DNA of 64,000 nt from Aurantimonas aggregata (GTDB lineage: Bacteria; Pseudomonadota; Alphaproteobacteria; Rhizobiales; Rhizobiaceae): the NCBI RefSeq assembly GCF_010500835.1, contig NZ_JAAAMJ010000018.1, positions 1 through 64,000 of the forward strand, written 5' to 3'. The position numbers were made by a program, and so were the translations under genes. Below, piece by piece: positions 37,594 through 46,752 of this stretch; within the stretch, counting starts at the first letter, position 1, and every line of letters starts with the position of its first letter. Under the pieces are notes generated by a model. It was not told the DNA's origin, ran no database searches, and saw only the letters and a list, made by a program, of their open reading frames with translations.

Positions 37594-38031
37594 CTAAGTG
37601 AGGCGCGACTTGAGGGCAGCGATCGCGATCTCGTAGCCAACCGGCCCGAACCCGACGATCATGCCCAGCGCGATCGGCGCGATGAGGCTCTTGTGCCGAA
37701 TCTCTTCGCGCGCGTGGATGTTCGAAATGTGCACTTCCACGATCGGCTTGTCGAAATAACGAAGCGCGTCGTGAATGGCGAGGGACGTGTGGGTGTAGGC
37801 ACCGGCATTGATGATGATTGCCGCCGCCTCGTCGCGGGCCTGATGGATCCAGTCGACCAGTTCACCCTCATGGTTCGACTGCCGGAAGACGATGTCGAAC
37901 CCGGCAGCTTCGCCGACCTCGATACAACGGCGCTCGACATCGGCGAGCGTCGCCGAGCCATAGATCGCGGGTTCGCGCCGGCCGAGCGTGTTGAGGTTCG
38001 GTCCGTTGAGGATGTAGATCGTCGAGGTCAT
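37594..38031 (-). CDS. aroQ: 3-dehydroquinate dehydratase, type II
   Basis: Third enzyme of the shikimate pathway. The 145 residues show the type II signatures [19 protein letters not shown] with the catalytic Tyr, [33 protein letters not shown] and [16 protein letters not shown] with the catalytic His. The start at 38031 is set by the family N terminus. Its place right before accB is a known order in alphaproteobacteria. Confidence 0.97.
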   Translation of the reverse strand: MTSTIYILNGPNLNTLGRREPAIYGSATLADVERRCIEVGEAAGFDIVFRQSNHEGELVDWIHQARDEAAAIIINAGAYTHTSLAIHDALRYFDKPIVEVHISNIHAREEIRHKSLIAPIALGMIVGFGPVGYEIAIAALKSRLT

Positions 38032-38143
38032 CGACCCTCGTTCTGTTTCGGAACGGCCGCGCGTGCCCGACGCGCTTGCCTGTCCGTATAGAGCCATCGT
38101 GCCGCCGGGGAAAGCGTCGGCTGCCTGTTTCGCGCGCCTGACG

Positions 38144-38932
38144 TCAGCAGCTGGTGCTTCCGCACGCGCGGACATTGGCAATGCCGGCCGCGAGCGCCTC
38201 CTTGCCGACCGCGCCGGCCAGGATGCCGTCGGCAAGGACGTAACTCGGCGTGCCGTTGATCGCCAAGCCTTCGGCGAGTTCGTTCGATTCGGCCAGCGCC
38301 GCTGAGACCGCGGGGGAAGACATCGCCGTGCGCAAGGGAGCCGTTTCGATGCCCAGATCCTCCGCCACGCCCATTGCTGCCGCTTCGTCGGCGACGCCGC
38401 GCGATCCGAGCAGGGTGCGCTGGAACTCGCCATAGCGTTCCGGGGCCAGTTCACGGACAGCAAGGCTCACCCGCGAGGCTGCCAGCGACTGGGGCCCGAG
38501 TACCGAGATCTCCTTGAGCACGAAGCGGATGTCGGGATCCGCCGCGAGCAGGGCGTCGACGTCCGCCTGTGCCTGTTTGCAGTAGCCGCAATTGTAGTCG
38601 AAGAATTCGACCAGCGTGACGTCGCCATCGGGATTGCCGAGAACCGTGCCCTCGGGAGAGGCGAAGAGCGCGGTGCTATGTTCCTCGATCGCATCCTTCT
38701 GCGACGCCATCTGCTCGGTCGCCCGCTTGGCTTCGAGCGCGTCGAGGGCCTCCAGCAGCACTTCCGGGTGCTCGACCAGATACCGATGGATGATCGACTC
38801 GATCTCTTGCGTCGCTTCCGTGTCGAACCGGGGCTGGGCTGTCTGGGCCGCAGCAGGCAGGGCGAGCGCGAGGCTTGCGGCCGCCGCGAGAAGGGTCTGT
38901 CGTGTCACGTTGGGTGAATTCCTTGTGGTCAT
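38144..38932 (-). CDS. DsbA family thiol oxidoreductase (Com1-like)
   Basis: A periplasmic thioredoxin-fold protein of 262 residues with a signal peptide (cleaved after ALPAAAQ, about residue 30). It has a helical N-terminal region like ScsC/Com1 proteins ([16 protein letters not shown]), which in relatives drives oligomerisation. The active site is FFDYNCGYC with C115 and C118, and the cis-Pro lies in [13 protein letters not shown]. Two extra cysteines end the chain (RACGSTSC), which is unusual. The ATG overlaps the stop of the M48 protease gene, linking disulfide chemistry with envelope proteolysis. Confidence 0.88.
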   Translation of the reverse strand: MTTRNSPNVTRQTLLAAAASLALALPAAAQTAQPRFDTEATQEIESIIHRYLVEHPEVLLEALDALEAKRATEQMASQKDAIEEHSTALFASPEGTVLGNPDGDVTLVEFFDYNCGYCKQAQADVDALLAADPDIRFVLKEISVLGPQSLAASRVSLAVRELAPERYGEFQRTLLGSRGVADEAAAMGVAEDLGIETAPLRTAMSSPAVSAALAESNELAEGLAINGTPSYVLADGILAGAVGKEALAAGIANVRACGSTSC

Positions 38933-40308
38933 GACCGCGGCTTGGTCTGGATGATGTCCTGGGCCTGCAGCCACGAGGGCGAGCCGCGCTTGAGCTTCTG
39001 CTGCGCACGGGTGGCGAAAATCTGGGCCTGGCGAATGTTGCCGCCGTGCCAGTAGCCCTCGGCCGTGGCAAGTTCGGCCTGTCCGACCTCGCCGAGCTGG
39101 CCATAGGCCATGGCCAGAAAACGGTAGGCCGACGCATTGGCGGGGTCCGACTGAAGCCCCCCGCGGATCAACTCGATGGCCTTCGGCATCTGCGAGCGGT
39201 CGCCGCCGGAGACGATGGCCTGGCCGACCTGCGCCTTGAGCAGGCCGGAGCCGGTGCCGTCGAGCTTGACCGCCCGGGAATAGGCGGCCGCGGCTTCCGA
39301 CGCCCGGCCTGCCGCCATCAGCGTCTCGCCGCGCATCTCGTGGAACCAGGGATTGTTGGGGCGAGCCGCGATCAGCGCATCGATCTTCTGCAAGGCCGAG
39401 GCGGTCGAGCCGGCGAGTTGCGTGGCGATCGCGTCGCCGTAAAGCGCCGGAAGCCCGCGCGGATCGCGCGCGAACAGCCGCCGCACGTCGCCCATGCCGC
39501 CGTTATAGGCCGCGATCTTCGCGCGGGCGAGATTGTGTCGTTCGACCAGAGCCGGTGGATCGGCACGGCCGAAATGCTGGCTTTCGCGGGCCGCCGCTTC
39601 GAGGGCCGCGATGCGGTCCCGCGGCATCGGGTGCGACGACAGATAGTTCGATCGCGCTGCGGCAAACAGATTGTTGCGGTCGAGCGTCGAGAAGGTTTCG
39701 AGCAGGCCTTTGCCGGACTGGCCGGTCCGGTCGAGATAGGTGAGGGCGGTGCGGTCGGCGGCCGATTCCTCGCCGCGCTGGTAGCTGAGGAGGCTGCGCT
39801 GCGCCGCGGCACTGCCGCCGGACATCAGGCCGGCGCCGGCCTGCGCCGCCCCACCCGCGCCGGTGCTGGCACCGGCCACCGCGATGCCGGCACCCAAAAG
39901 TCCCGCCACGATGGCAATCGTCTGGGACCGCTCGAGCTGCTCGCGCAGCCGCTGCTGGTGACCGCCGGCGAGATGGCCGATCTCGTGGGCAATGATGCCG
40001 ATCAGCTGGTTGGGCGTCTCCGTCGCGGTGATCGCGCCGGTGTTGATGAAGATGCGCCGACCCGCGACGAAGGCGTTGAAGCCCGGAGAGTTGACCAGCA
40101 CGATCTGGATTCCGGACCGCGACAGCCCTGCCGCCTTGAGGATCGGGCGGGCATAGTCGGCGACCAGTGCTTCGATCTCGGCGTCGCGCACGACCGGCAG
40201 GCTGGCCTTCTCGCTGCGGGACTGCGCCGAGACGGGCGTGAGAGCGACCGACAATGCGGTGGCGAGCACGGCGACATGCCGGCAGAGGCGATGCAGAGGG
40301 CGTTTCAT
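38929..40308 (-). CDS. M48 family metalloprotease with TPR region (BepA-like)
   Basis: A 459-residue periplasmic zinc protease. A signal peptide (to about residue 29, ALTPVSAQS) is followed by the M48 catalytic domain with zinc motif HEIGH (near residue 110) and the third ligand in RGEESAADRTALTYL. The C-terminal half has TPR-like helical repeats. The layout is that of BepA/YfgC, which cares for LptD and other outer-membrane proteins in E. coli. A hydrophobic stretch rich in Ala and Gly (TIAIVAGLLGAGIAVAGAS) follows the zinc site. Coupled to the DsbA-like gene downstream, which fits a role with disulfide-containing LptD; that link is inference. Confidence 0.9.
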   Translation of the reverse strand: MKRPLHRLCRHVAVLATALSVALTPVSAQSRSEKASLPVVRDAEIEALVADYARPILKAAGLSRSGIQIVLVNSPGFNAFVAGRRIFINTGAITATETPNQLIGIIAHEIGHLAGGHQQRLREQLERSQTIAIVAGLLGAGIAVAGASTGAGGAAQAGAGLMSGGSAAAQRSLLSYQRGEESAADRTALTYLDRTGQSGKGLLETFSTLDRNNLFAAARSNYLSSHPMPRDRIAALEAAARESQHFGRADPPALVERHNLARAKIAAYNGGMGDVRRLFARDPRGLPALYGDAIATQLAGSTASALQKIDALIAARPNNPWFHEMRGETLMAAGRASEAAAAYSRAVKLDGTGSGLLKAQVGQAIVSGGDRSQMPKAIELIRGGLQSDPANASAYRFLAMAYGQLGEVGQAELATAEGYWHGGNIRQAQIFATRAQQKLKRGSPSWLQAQDIIQTKPRS

Positions 40309-40473
40309 TCAAAGGACCTCGGTGTCGGCCGTCATTCGAACGACGTTTGCTGCTTGAGCACGGCGCGTCTTTCGATGTTTCGTCACGGCAATCCGGCGAA
40401 TTTGAGGGAAAGCGAAGCGGACGGTGCGTTCTGTCTGCCATGCCACCCTAGCTGACGACGACCGATCGCGTCT

Positions 40474-41700
40474 ATGAAGTCGACCCTCGGCGTTCGCCGC
40501 GATGCCATCACCCACAGACTGGAACCGCCCGTGACCCCAACCCGCGCGCTCACCGCTTCCCGCCGCTCCGAGATCGATCCGTTCCGGGCGATGGACGTGC
40601 TCGCCGAGGCCAACCGGATGATCGCGCGCGGCGAGAACGTGATCTCGCTCGCCGTCGGCCAGCCGGCGGCGCCTGCGCCGCAGGCTGCACGCGACGCGGC
40701 GCGGCTGATGCTCGACCATGGCCGTGTCGCCTATACGGATGCGCTTGGCCGCGGTGACCTGCGCGAGCGGATCGCCCGGCATTATCAGGACGCGTACGGA
40801 CAGAGCGTCGCGTCCGAGCGGATCATGGTCACCACGGGATCGTCCGCCGGCTTCAACCTGGCCTTTCTCGCGGCTTTCGATCCCGGCGACCGGATCGCCA
40901 TCGCGGCGCCCGGCTATCCGGCGTACCGGAACATCCTGAAGGCGCTGGGGCTGGTGCCGGTGGAGCACGAGGTCGACGCCTCGACCGGTTACGTTTTTAC
41001 CGCCGACCATTTGCGGCATCTGCACGAGTCAGGCCCCGTCGCCGGCGTTCTGGTCGCCAGCCCGGCCAACCCCACCGGCACGATGACACCCCGCGACGAG
41101 CTGCGGCGGCTGGTGGAATATGCCGATGCCGCCGGCATCCGCTTCATCTCCGACGAGATCTATCACGGCCTGACCTATGGCCAGGCGGAGGAGACGGCGC
41201 TGGCGTTCTCCGACAGCCCGCTGGTCGTCAACTCGTTCTCGAAATACTACTGCATGACCGGATGGCGCATCGGCTGGCTGGTGCTGCCGCCGAGCCTGGT
41301 GCGGGCCGCCGAGCGGATCGGCCAGAGCCTCTACATCTCGGCACCGGAGATGTCGCAGGTCGCGGCCACCGCGGTATTCGACTCACGCGACGAACTCGAC
41401 GCGGTGCGTACCGGCTATATCCGCAACCGCGACCTCCTGGCGGCGCGGCTGCCCGGCCTCGGCTATCGGGACATCGCGCCGATCGACGGCGCGTTCTACG
41501 CCTATGCCCGTATCCCCGAGGGGGCGATCGGCTCTACGGCGTTCGCCAAATCCATTCTCGAGCGCTGCCACGTGGCGATCACGCCCGGCACGGATTTTGA
41601 CCAGCGTCGCGGCGAGGGGTTCGTGCGGCTCTCCTACGCCTGCGACCATGCCAGCCTCGGCGAGGCGCTCGACCGGATGCAGGCACTGCTGCGCGGCTGA
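40474..41700 (+). CDS. Pyridoxal-phosphate aminotransferase, class I/II
   Basis: A fold-type I aminotransferase of about 408 residues. The PLP-binding lysine is in SFSKYYCMTGWRIGW, the Asn/Pro loop in SPANPTGTMT, the Asp/Tyr pair in ISDEIYHGLTY, and the C-terminal substrate Arg in FVRLSYA. It resembles the AspC/AlaT group in E. coli terms, but the amino acid substrate cannot be read from sequence. The start may be the ATG at 40474 or a GTG at 40531, where family similarity begins (VTPTRALTASRRSEIDPF). A hairpin lies after the stop. Confidence 0.88.
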   Translation: MKSTLGVRRDAITHRLEPPVTPTRALTASRRSEIDPFRAMDVLAEANRMIARGENVISLAVGQPAAPAPQAARDAARLMLDHGRVAYTDALGRGDLRERIARHYQDAYGQSVASERIMVTTGSSAGFNLAFLAAFDPGDRIAIAAPGYPAYRNILKALGLVPVEHEVDASTGYVFTADHLRHLHESGPVAGVLVASPANPTGTMTPRDELRRLVEYADAAGIRFISDEIYHGLTYGQAEETALAFSDSPLVVNSFSKYYCMTGWRIGWLVLPPSLVRAAERIGQSLYISAPEMSQVAATAVFDSRDELDAVRTGYIRNRDLLAARLPGLGYRDIAPIDGAFYAYARIPEGAIGSTAFAKSILERCHVAITPGTDFDQRRGEGFVRLSYACDHASLGEALDRMQALLRG

Positions 41701-41737
41701 CCCCTGCTGCGGTCCGCCGCTTCGGGATGCGTGAAAA

Positions 41738-41767
41738 CAAAAAAGGGCGGCCACATGGCCGCCCTTT
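41738..41767. terminator. Bidirectional terminator between aminotransferase and rne
   Basis: AAAGGGCGGCC (41742-41752) and GGCCGCCCTTT (41757-41767) form a perfect 11-bp stem around ACAT. On the minus strand the stem is followed by a T-rich run (TTTTTTGTTTTC), good for ending rne. On the plus strand it follows the aminotransferase stop. Confidence 0.85.
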
Positions 41768-41794
41768 CGATTCAGTGCCTGATGCCGGAGGCGA

Positions 41795-44599
41795 TCAGAA
41801 GAAGCTGCGGCGGGCCCACCAGCCGGTGCGGCGCGGTTTGTCTTCTTCCTTGCCCGACTCAGCACTGCTGCCGGAGGTCACCACCGGATCCTTCGGTGCC
41901 GAAGCCGGCTCGGCTTCGGTCGTCGGCAGGTCGTCGTTGGCAGCGGTCGCTTCGCCGGCATCGCCACTGGATGCGATCTCCATCGGAGCGTCCTGGCGAT
42001 CATCGTTGGCGACCGGTTCGACGGTCACCTCTGCCTGGCCGGCGAATTCCTCCACCGGCTCTGCCGCTAGGGCTTCCTCCGCAACCGCATGGACCGGCTC
42101 GGCTTCGCTGACGGCGGCCACCGGAGCATCCGGGAAGAACTGATCGGCATTGGCCCGATCCTCCGTCCCGTCGGCGACGAAGACCGTCGCGGCGATCGGC
42201 GTTTCCGCATCACCCGATTCGCCGTTTTCCGGCGTGTCCTCGCGGTTGCGACGGCCGCCACGGCGACCGCGCCGGCGCCGGCGGCGACCCCGCTCGTCAT
42301 CGTCGCTCGCCACCGCGTGATGCGGCTCGGCAGAATCGGTCTCGTTATCATCGTCCTCGGCGAAGGCGCCGTTATTGTCCTCCGAGGAGGTGGCCTCCGT
42401 CTCGGACTTGTCACCGTCCCGCCGGCGGCCCCGACGCCTGCGACGCCGCGGCCGGCCGCTTTCGCTGCTGTCGGCGGCCTCCTCGACCCGGCCTTCGGCT
42501 TCGGCCTCATGCTCGTCGGACTCGGCAATGTCGACCGCCGCTGCCCGTGCCGCCTCTTCGTCGGCGGCTTCCTCGGCGGCGTCGATCGCCGCGACCTCAT
42601 CGGACTGGATCGCTTCCATCGGCATCGGCGCCCGCGGCGCTTCCGCACCATGGTCGATCTGGATGCCCTGGCGCCCGGCGCTCTCGTCCGCCTCGATCAT
42701 GATCCGCAGGCCATAGAGCCGCTCGAGTTCCTCGATGCGCTTGCGCTTCTCGTTGAGGACGTAGAGCGCCGTCGCCGTCGGAACCTTGACGATGAGGTCG
42801 TGGCTCGAATGCTTCTGCAGGTGCTCCTCGATCGTGCGCAGCACGTGCAGCGCCAGCGACGAGGCGGAGCGGATGTGGCCCGTGCCCTCGCAAACCGGGC
42901 AGGTCTGCATGGTGGATTCGAGCACGCTGGCGCGGATGCGCTGGCGGCTCATTTCCATCAGGCCGAAATGCGAGATCCGCCCGACCTGGATGCGGGCGCG
43001 ATCGCTCTTCAGGCAATCCTTCATCTTCTTCTCGACGGCGCGGTTGTTGCGCTTCTCTTCCATGTCGATGAAGTCGATGACGATCAGGCCGGCGAGATCG
43101 CGCAGCCGCAGCTGGCGCGCGACTTCCTCCGCCGCTTCCAGATTGGTCTGGTAGGCAGTGTCCTCGATCGAATGCTCCTTGGTGGAGCGGCCGGAGTTGA
43201 CGTCGATGGCGACGAGCGCCTCGGTCTGGTTGATGATGATGTAGCCGCCGGACTTCAGCGTGACGTGCGGCTGCAGCATGCGGTCGAGCTGCCCCTCGAT
43301 GCCCTGGCGCGCGAAGATCGGCGTCGGGTCGCGGTACGGCTGCACGGCCTTTGCCTGGCTCGGCATCAGCATCCGCATGAAGTCCTTGGCCTCGCGGTAG
43401 CCGCCTTCGCCGGCGACCAGGATCTGGTCGATGTCCTTGTTGTAGAGGTCGCGGATCGACCGCTTGATCAGGCTGCCTTCCTCATAGACGAGGGCAGGGG
43501 CGATCGAGGACAGCGTGACGTTGCGCACCGTCTCCCAGAGCCGCATCAGATATTCGTAGTCGCGCTTGACCTCGGCCTTGGTGCGGTTGGCACCGGCGGT
43601 GCGCAGGATGATGCCCATGCCGCGCGGCACTTCGAGTTCGCGCACCACGTCCTTGAGGCGCTTGCGGTCGACGGCGTTGGTGATCTTGCGGGAAATGCCG
43701 CCACCGCGCGCGGTGTTCGGCATCAGCACCGAATAGCGTCCGGCCAGAGACAGATAGGTGGTGAGGGCGGCGCCCTTATTGCCGCGCTCTTCCTTGACGA
43801 CCTGGACGAGCAGGATCTGGCGGCGCTTGATCACCTCCTGGATCTTGTACTGGCGGCGCGGGCGGACCTGGCGGACGGGGACTTCCTCCATCGCGTCCTC
43901 GGAGCCGACCTCGTCGATCTCCTCTTCCTCGCCGTTCTCGTCGGCGTGGTCGTCGTCGCCCGTGCGCGAACGGTTGCGGCGACCGCGGCCACGCCGACGG
44001 TTGCGCTGCTCGCGCTCGCCACCCTTGTCGCCGGACTCAGTGTCGGCTTCGTTCGAGCCGGAAGCCTCGTCGTCGCCGTTCTCGTCGTCACCGTTCTCGT
44101 CGGCGTCGCCGGAGCGCGCCTCGTGGTTCTCGTCGTCGCGGCGATCCTCGCCCGAATGGCCTGTCTCGGACGCGTTGCCGGCTTCCTCGATTTCCTCGGA
44201 GACGCTGTCGCCGTCATTGTCGTCGCGCTCGGCGGCGCGGCTGCGGGCCGGTCGCTTGTTCTGCTGACTGCGGGCGACCTTGGCGTCCTCGGCGATTTCC
44301 TCTTCCTCGGCCCGAGCGAGGTCTTCCTCGATCAGCGCCTGCCGGTCGGCCTTGGGGATCTGGTAGTAGTCGGGGTGGATCTCGTTGAAGGCGAGGAAGC
44401 CGTGGCGGTTGCCGCCGTACTCGACGAAAGCGGCCTGGAGCGACGGTTCGACCCGCGTCACCTTGGCGAGGTAGATGTTTCCCTTGAGCTGCTTCTTGTG
44501 TTCCGACTCGAAGTCGAATTCCTCGATCCGGCTACCGCGTACGACGACGACGCGGGTTTCCTCCGGATGGGAGGCGTCGATCAGCATCTTGTTTGCCAT
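41795..44599 (-). CDS. rne: Ribonuclease E
   Basis: Essential endoribonuclease, core of the RNA degradosome (934 residues). The S1 domain begins at the N terminus and is split by a long acidic, glycine/serine-rich insertion (about residues 85-245) with an RNRRRGRGRRNRSR patch, a feature of alphaproteobacterial RNase E. The catalytic DNase I-like region has VAIDVNSGRSTKEHSIEDTA and LAGLIVIDFIDM, and the zinc link is CPVCEGTGHI. The C-terminal third is disordered with arginine-rich stretches (GRRRRRRGRRGGRRNRED). The end RRTGWWARR resembles the GWW motif that binds PNPase in Caulobacter. The ATG at 44599 gives MANKMLIDASHPEETRVVVV, the usual start. Confidence 0.96.
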   Translation of the reverse strand: MANKMLIDASHPEETRVVVVRGSRIEEFDFESEHKKQLKGNIYLAKVTRVEPSLQAAFVEYGGNRHGFLAFNEIHPDYYQIPKADRQALIEEDLARAEEEEIAEDAKVARSQQNKRPARSRAAERDDNDGDSVSEEIEEAGNASETGHSGEDRRDDENHEARSGDADENGDDENGDDEASGSNEADTESGDKGGEREQRNRRRGRGRRNRSRTGDDDHADENGEEEEIDEVGSEDAMEEVPVRQVRPRRQYKIQEVIKRRQILLVQVVKEERGNKGAALTTYLSLAGRYSVLMPNTARGGGISRKITNAVDRKRLKDVVRELEVPRGMGIILRTAGANRTKAEVKRDYEYLMRLWETVRNVTLSSIAPALVYEEGSLIKRSIRDLYNKDIDQILVAGEGGYREAKDFMRMLMPSQAKAVQPYRDPTPIFARQGIEGQLDRMLQPHVTLKSGGYIIINQTEALVAIDVNSGRSTKEHSIEDTAYQTNLEAAEEVARQLRLRDLAGLIVIDFIDMEEKRNNRAVEKKMKDCLKSDRARIQVGRISHFGLMEMSRQRIRASVLESTMQTCPVCEGTGHIRSASSLALHVLRTIEEHLQKHSSHDLIVKVPTATALYVLNEKRKRIEELERLYGLRIMIEADESAGRQGIQIDHGAEAPRAPMPMEAIQSDEVAAIDAAEEAADEEAARAAAVDIAESDEHEAEAEGRVEEAADSSESGRPRRRRRRGRRRDGDKSETEATSSEDNNGAFAEDDDNETDSAEPHHAVASDDDERGRRRRRRGRRGGRRNREDTPENGESGDAETPIAATVFVADGTEDRANADQFFPDAPVAAVSEAEPVHAVAEEALAAEPVEEFAGQAEVTVEPVANDDRQDAPMEIASSGDAGEATAANDDLPTTEAEPASAPKDPVVTSGSSAESGKEEDKPRRTGWWARRSFF

Positions 44600-45285
44600 G
44601 CAAATTCTCCCGGGCGCTCGCGCGGGATCGCGGGGAGGCAATGCGTGCCGGACCGTCGATCGCTGGGCGCGAGCCCGTATCGGCCGCTAGCGTCAACCGC
44701 GTCCGTCCCCGGCAAGACGCAAATCCGGGCCGTGAGGTCCGGACTGGCTGCGTCGATGGGGATCTGGAGGCTGGCGACAAAATCACGACCTGCAACAACT
44801 GGATGGCCGCTGTGGCGGCCGACGGAACGAGCGGACCGTTGCTGTTGGCACAGTGCATGTCCGCATCGCTGAACAACCGGCTGGACGAAGGCTCCAGCGT
44901 CGGTCGAAAATCTTCCACGAGGCCCGATGACGTGGTCGAATGCCGCGGGGGGTCGTCGCGCCCATGAAGATCGCCGTCGGACAGTGGGAAATCCGCTGCG
45001 GCAGGGGCTCCGACTCGGCGACGACACATATCCGTGTCACACTAAGCCTCACTTCCGCTTTTAGGCTGCGCAGCACCAAGAGACAAGGGCGATACCGTGA
45101 TGGACCTTGCGCGGCGGCCCTGTGGGCCAAGCCCGAGGCAAGTTCCGGTGGATACTGGCACATACAGACAGGGCTTGCGTCTGCGCCGCTGCGTCGCCCG
45201 CCCCAGTGTGATCATCTTTCTCCGGTTTCGAAGCGTAGCCGGTCCGCACGATTCGCCGCCGGCACCTACGGTCCATCCGAAGCAA
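44600..45285. other. Long divergent gap between rne and amidase
   Basis: About 690 bases with no convincing gene. Open frames exist on both strands but have mixed composition and no motif. The gap must hold the rne promoter and 5' leader and the amidase promoter. E. coli rne has a long autoregulatory leader, so much of this may be transcribed leader of rne; I see no clear -35/-10 or terminator, and no tRNA. Confidence 0.4.
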
Positions 45286-46512
45286 ATGGTGGGAATGACC
45301 TGCAACGTCCGCTCTCATGCGATCCGCCTCGGCTCAGCGCTTTTTGTCGCGCTGATGCTCGTCGCGCCGACCTCGATGGTGGCGGAGGCGGACGAGAAGC
45401 TGATCACCGGGCTCGACCAGAGCGTCGATGAATCCGGCTACAGCGTGAGGTTCGACCTGAACGGGGCGGCAGAGACGCGGCTGCTCCGACTGGTCAATCC
45501 CGACCGGGTTGCGATCGACTTCATTGACACGCTGCCCGTCGTGCCGATCGTGACCCCGCCGGACAACGCCTTCGTCGCAACGGTTCGCCATGGCCTCGCG
45601 GCGAGCGACCGGTACCGCTTCATCTATGAGCTGAAGCAGGACGCCGTGAGTTCAATCGAGCGGCAGGCGCGATCCGGCGGCGAGATCGTGAAATTAACGA
45701 TCGGAAACGCGGCGAACGTCGTCCCGTCGCCGGAGCCGGTGGCCGATGCGGCACCCGCAGCGTCGCAGGAGGCGCCGGCACCGCGCCGCGACATCGAAGC
45801 CGATCGGGACCTCATCATCGTCATCGATCCCGGCCATGGCGGCGTCGATAACGGCGCGGTATCCAAATCCGGCACCTACGAGAAGGAGATCAATCTCGCC
45901 GCGGCGTTCTCGCTGCGCGACGCGCTGCTGACGCATCCCAGGGTGAAGGTCGTGCTGACCCGCGAGTCGGACGTGTTCATCCCGCTCGACGAGCGCGCCG
46001 CGATCGGTCGGCGCGAACAGGCGCATCTGTTCGTGTCGATCCACGCCGATTCGATCCGGGCCGCGGGGCTGCGCGGGGCGACGGTGTACACTTTGTCCGA
46101 AAACGCCTCGGACGAACTCTCGCGGCAGATCGCGGCGACCGAGAACGCCGCCGACCGATTTGCCGGCGCCCAGTGGCAACGCAGCGCGCCTGACGTGGTG
46201 GACATACTGGTCGACCTGACGCGCCGGGAGACCGTAAGCTTTTCGGAACATTTCGCCGCCTCGCTGGTCGAGGACCTGGCGCGCAATGACGTCCGGCTGA
46301 TCAAGAATCCGAAGCGATCGGCCGGTTTCCAGGTGCTGATGGCGCCAGACGTACCCTCCGTGCTTGTCGAGATGGGGTTCCTCTCCAACAGGGAGGACGA
46401 AAAGCTTCTGACCGATGCGGCATGGCGCGCCGACGTGTCGGAAGCGATCGCCGACGCGATCGTCGGGTTCTTCCGCGGCGAACAGGCGGCACGGGCTTCC
46501 GGCACCGAATGA
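45286..46512 (+). CDS. N-acetylmuramoyl-L-alanine amidase with AMIN domain
   Basis: A secreted peptidoglycan amidase of about 408 residues, AmiC type. After a signal peptide (ALFVALMLVAPTSMVAEA) comes an AMIN targeting domain (about residues 38-120, ESGYSVRFDLNGAAETRL). The zinc-dependent amidase_3 domain follows (IVIDPGHGGVDNGAV, the Glu in GTYEKEINLA, SIHADSI, and VLVEMGFLSNREDE). The start is either the ATG at 45286 or that at 45295; the frame is open further upstream, but the signal peptide supports the later starts. It cleaves septal peptidoglycan and precedes PBP1. Confidence 0.9.
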   Translation: MVGMTCNVRSHAIRLGSALFVALMLVAPTSMVAEADEKLITGLDQSVDESGYSVRFDLNGAAETRLLRLVNPDRVAIDFIDTLPVVPIVTPPDNAFVATVRHGLAASDRYRFIYELKQDAVSSIERQARSGGEIVKLTIGNAANVVPSPEPVADAAPAASQEAPAPRRDIEADRDLIIVIDPGHGGVDNGAVSKSGTYEKEINLAAAFSLRDALLTHPRVKVVLTRESDVFIPLDERAAIGRREQAHLFVSIHADSIRAAGLRGATVYTLSENASDELSRQIAATENAADRFAGAQWQRSAPDVVDILVDLTRRETVSFSEHFAASLVEDLARNDVRLIKNPKRSAGFQVLMAPDVPSVLVEMGFLSNREDEKLLTDAAWRADVSEAIADAIVGFFRGEQAARASGTE

Positions 46513-46752
46513 CGCCGCCAGTGGCAGGAAGTCGGCTAGCTGTGATAAAATCGTCACGTTCGCCGCTTTCAGATTGGCGGACATAGTGGCATCCACGGGC
46601 TTGCCGCATTTGACGCCCAGAGGTTAGCCAACGGAATGCACGATCCGCGTCGAGGTCTTCGATGCCGGATCACTGGGCAGCCGGTCGCCTCGTCAAGGGG
46701 ACGACGCGTTGGGGACCGGTAGAGGCGTCAGGCCGGACCGGACGGAGTTTCG

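Noticed and set aside
42089-44872. A 927-codon open frame antisense to rne
   Set aside because: Its hydrophobic repeats simply mirror the acidic and arginine-rich repeats of RNase E.
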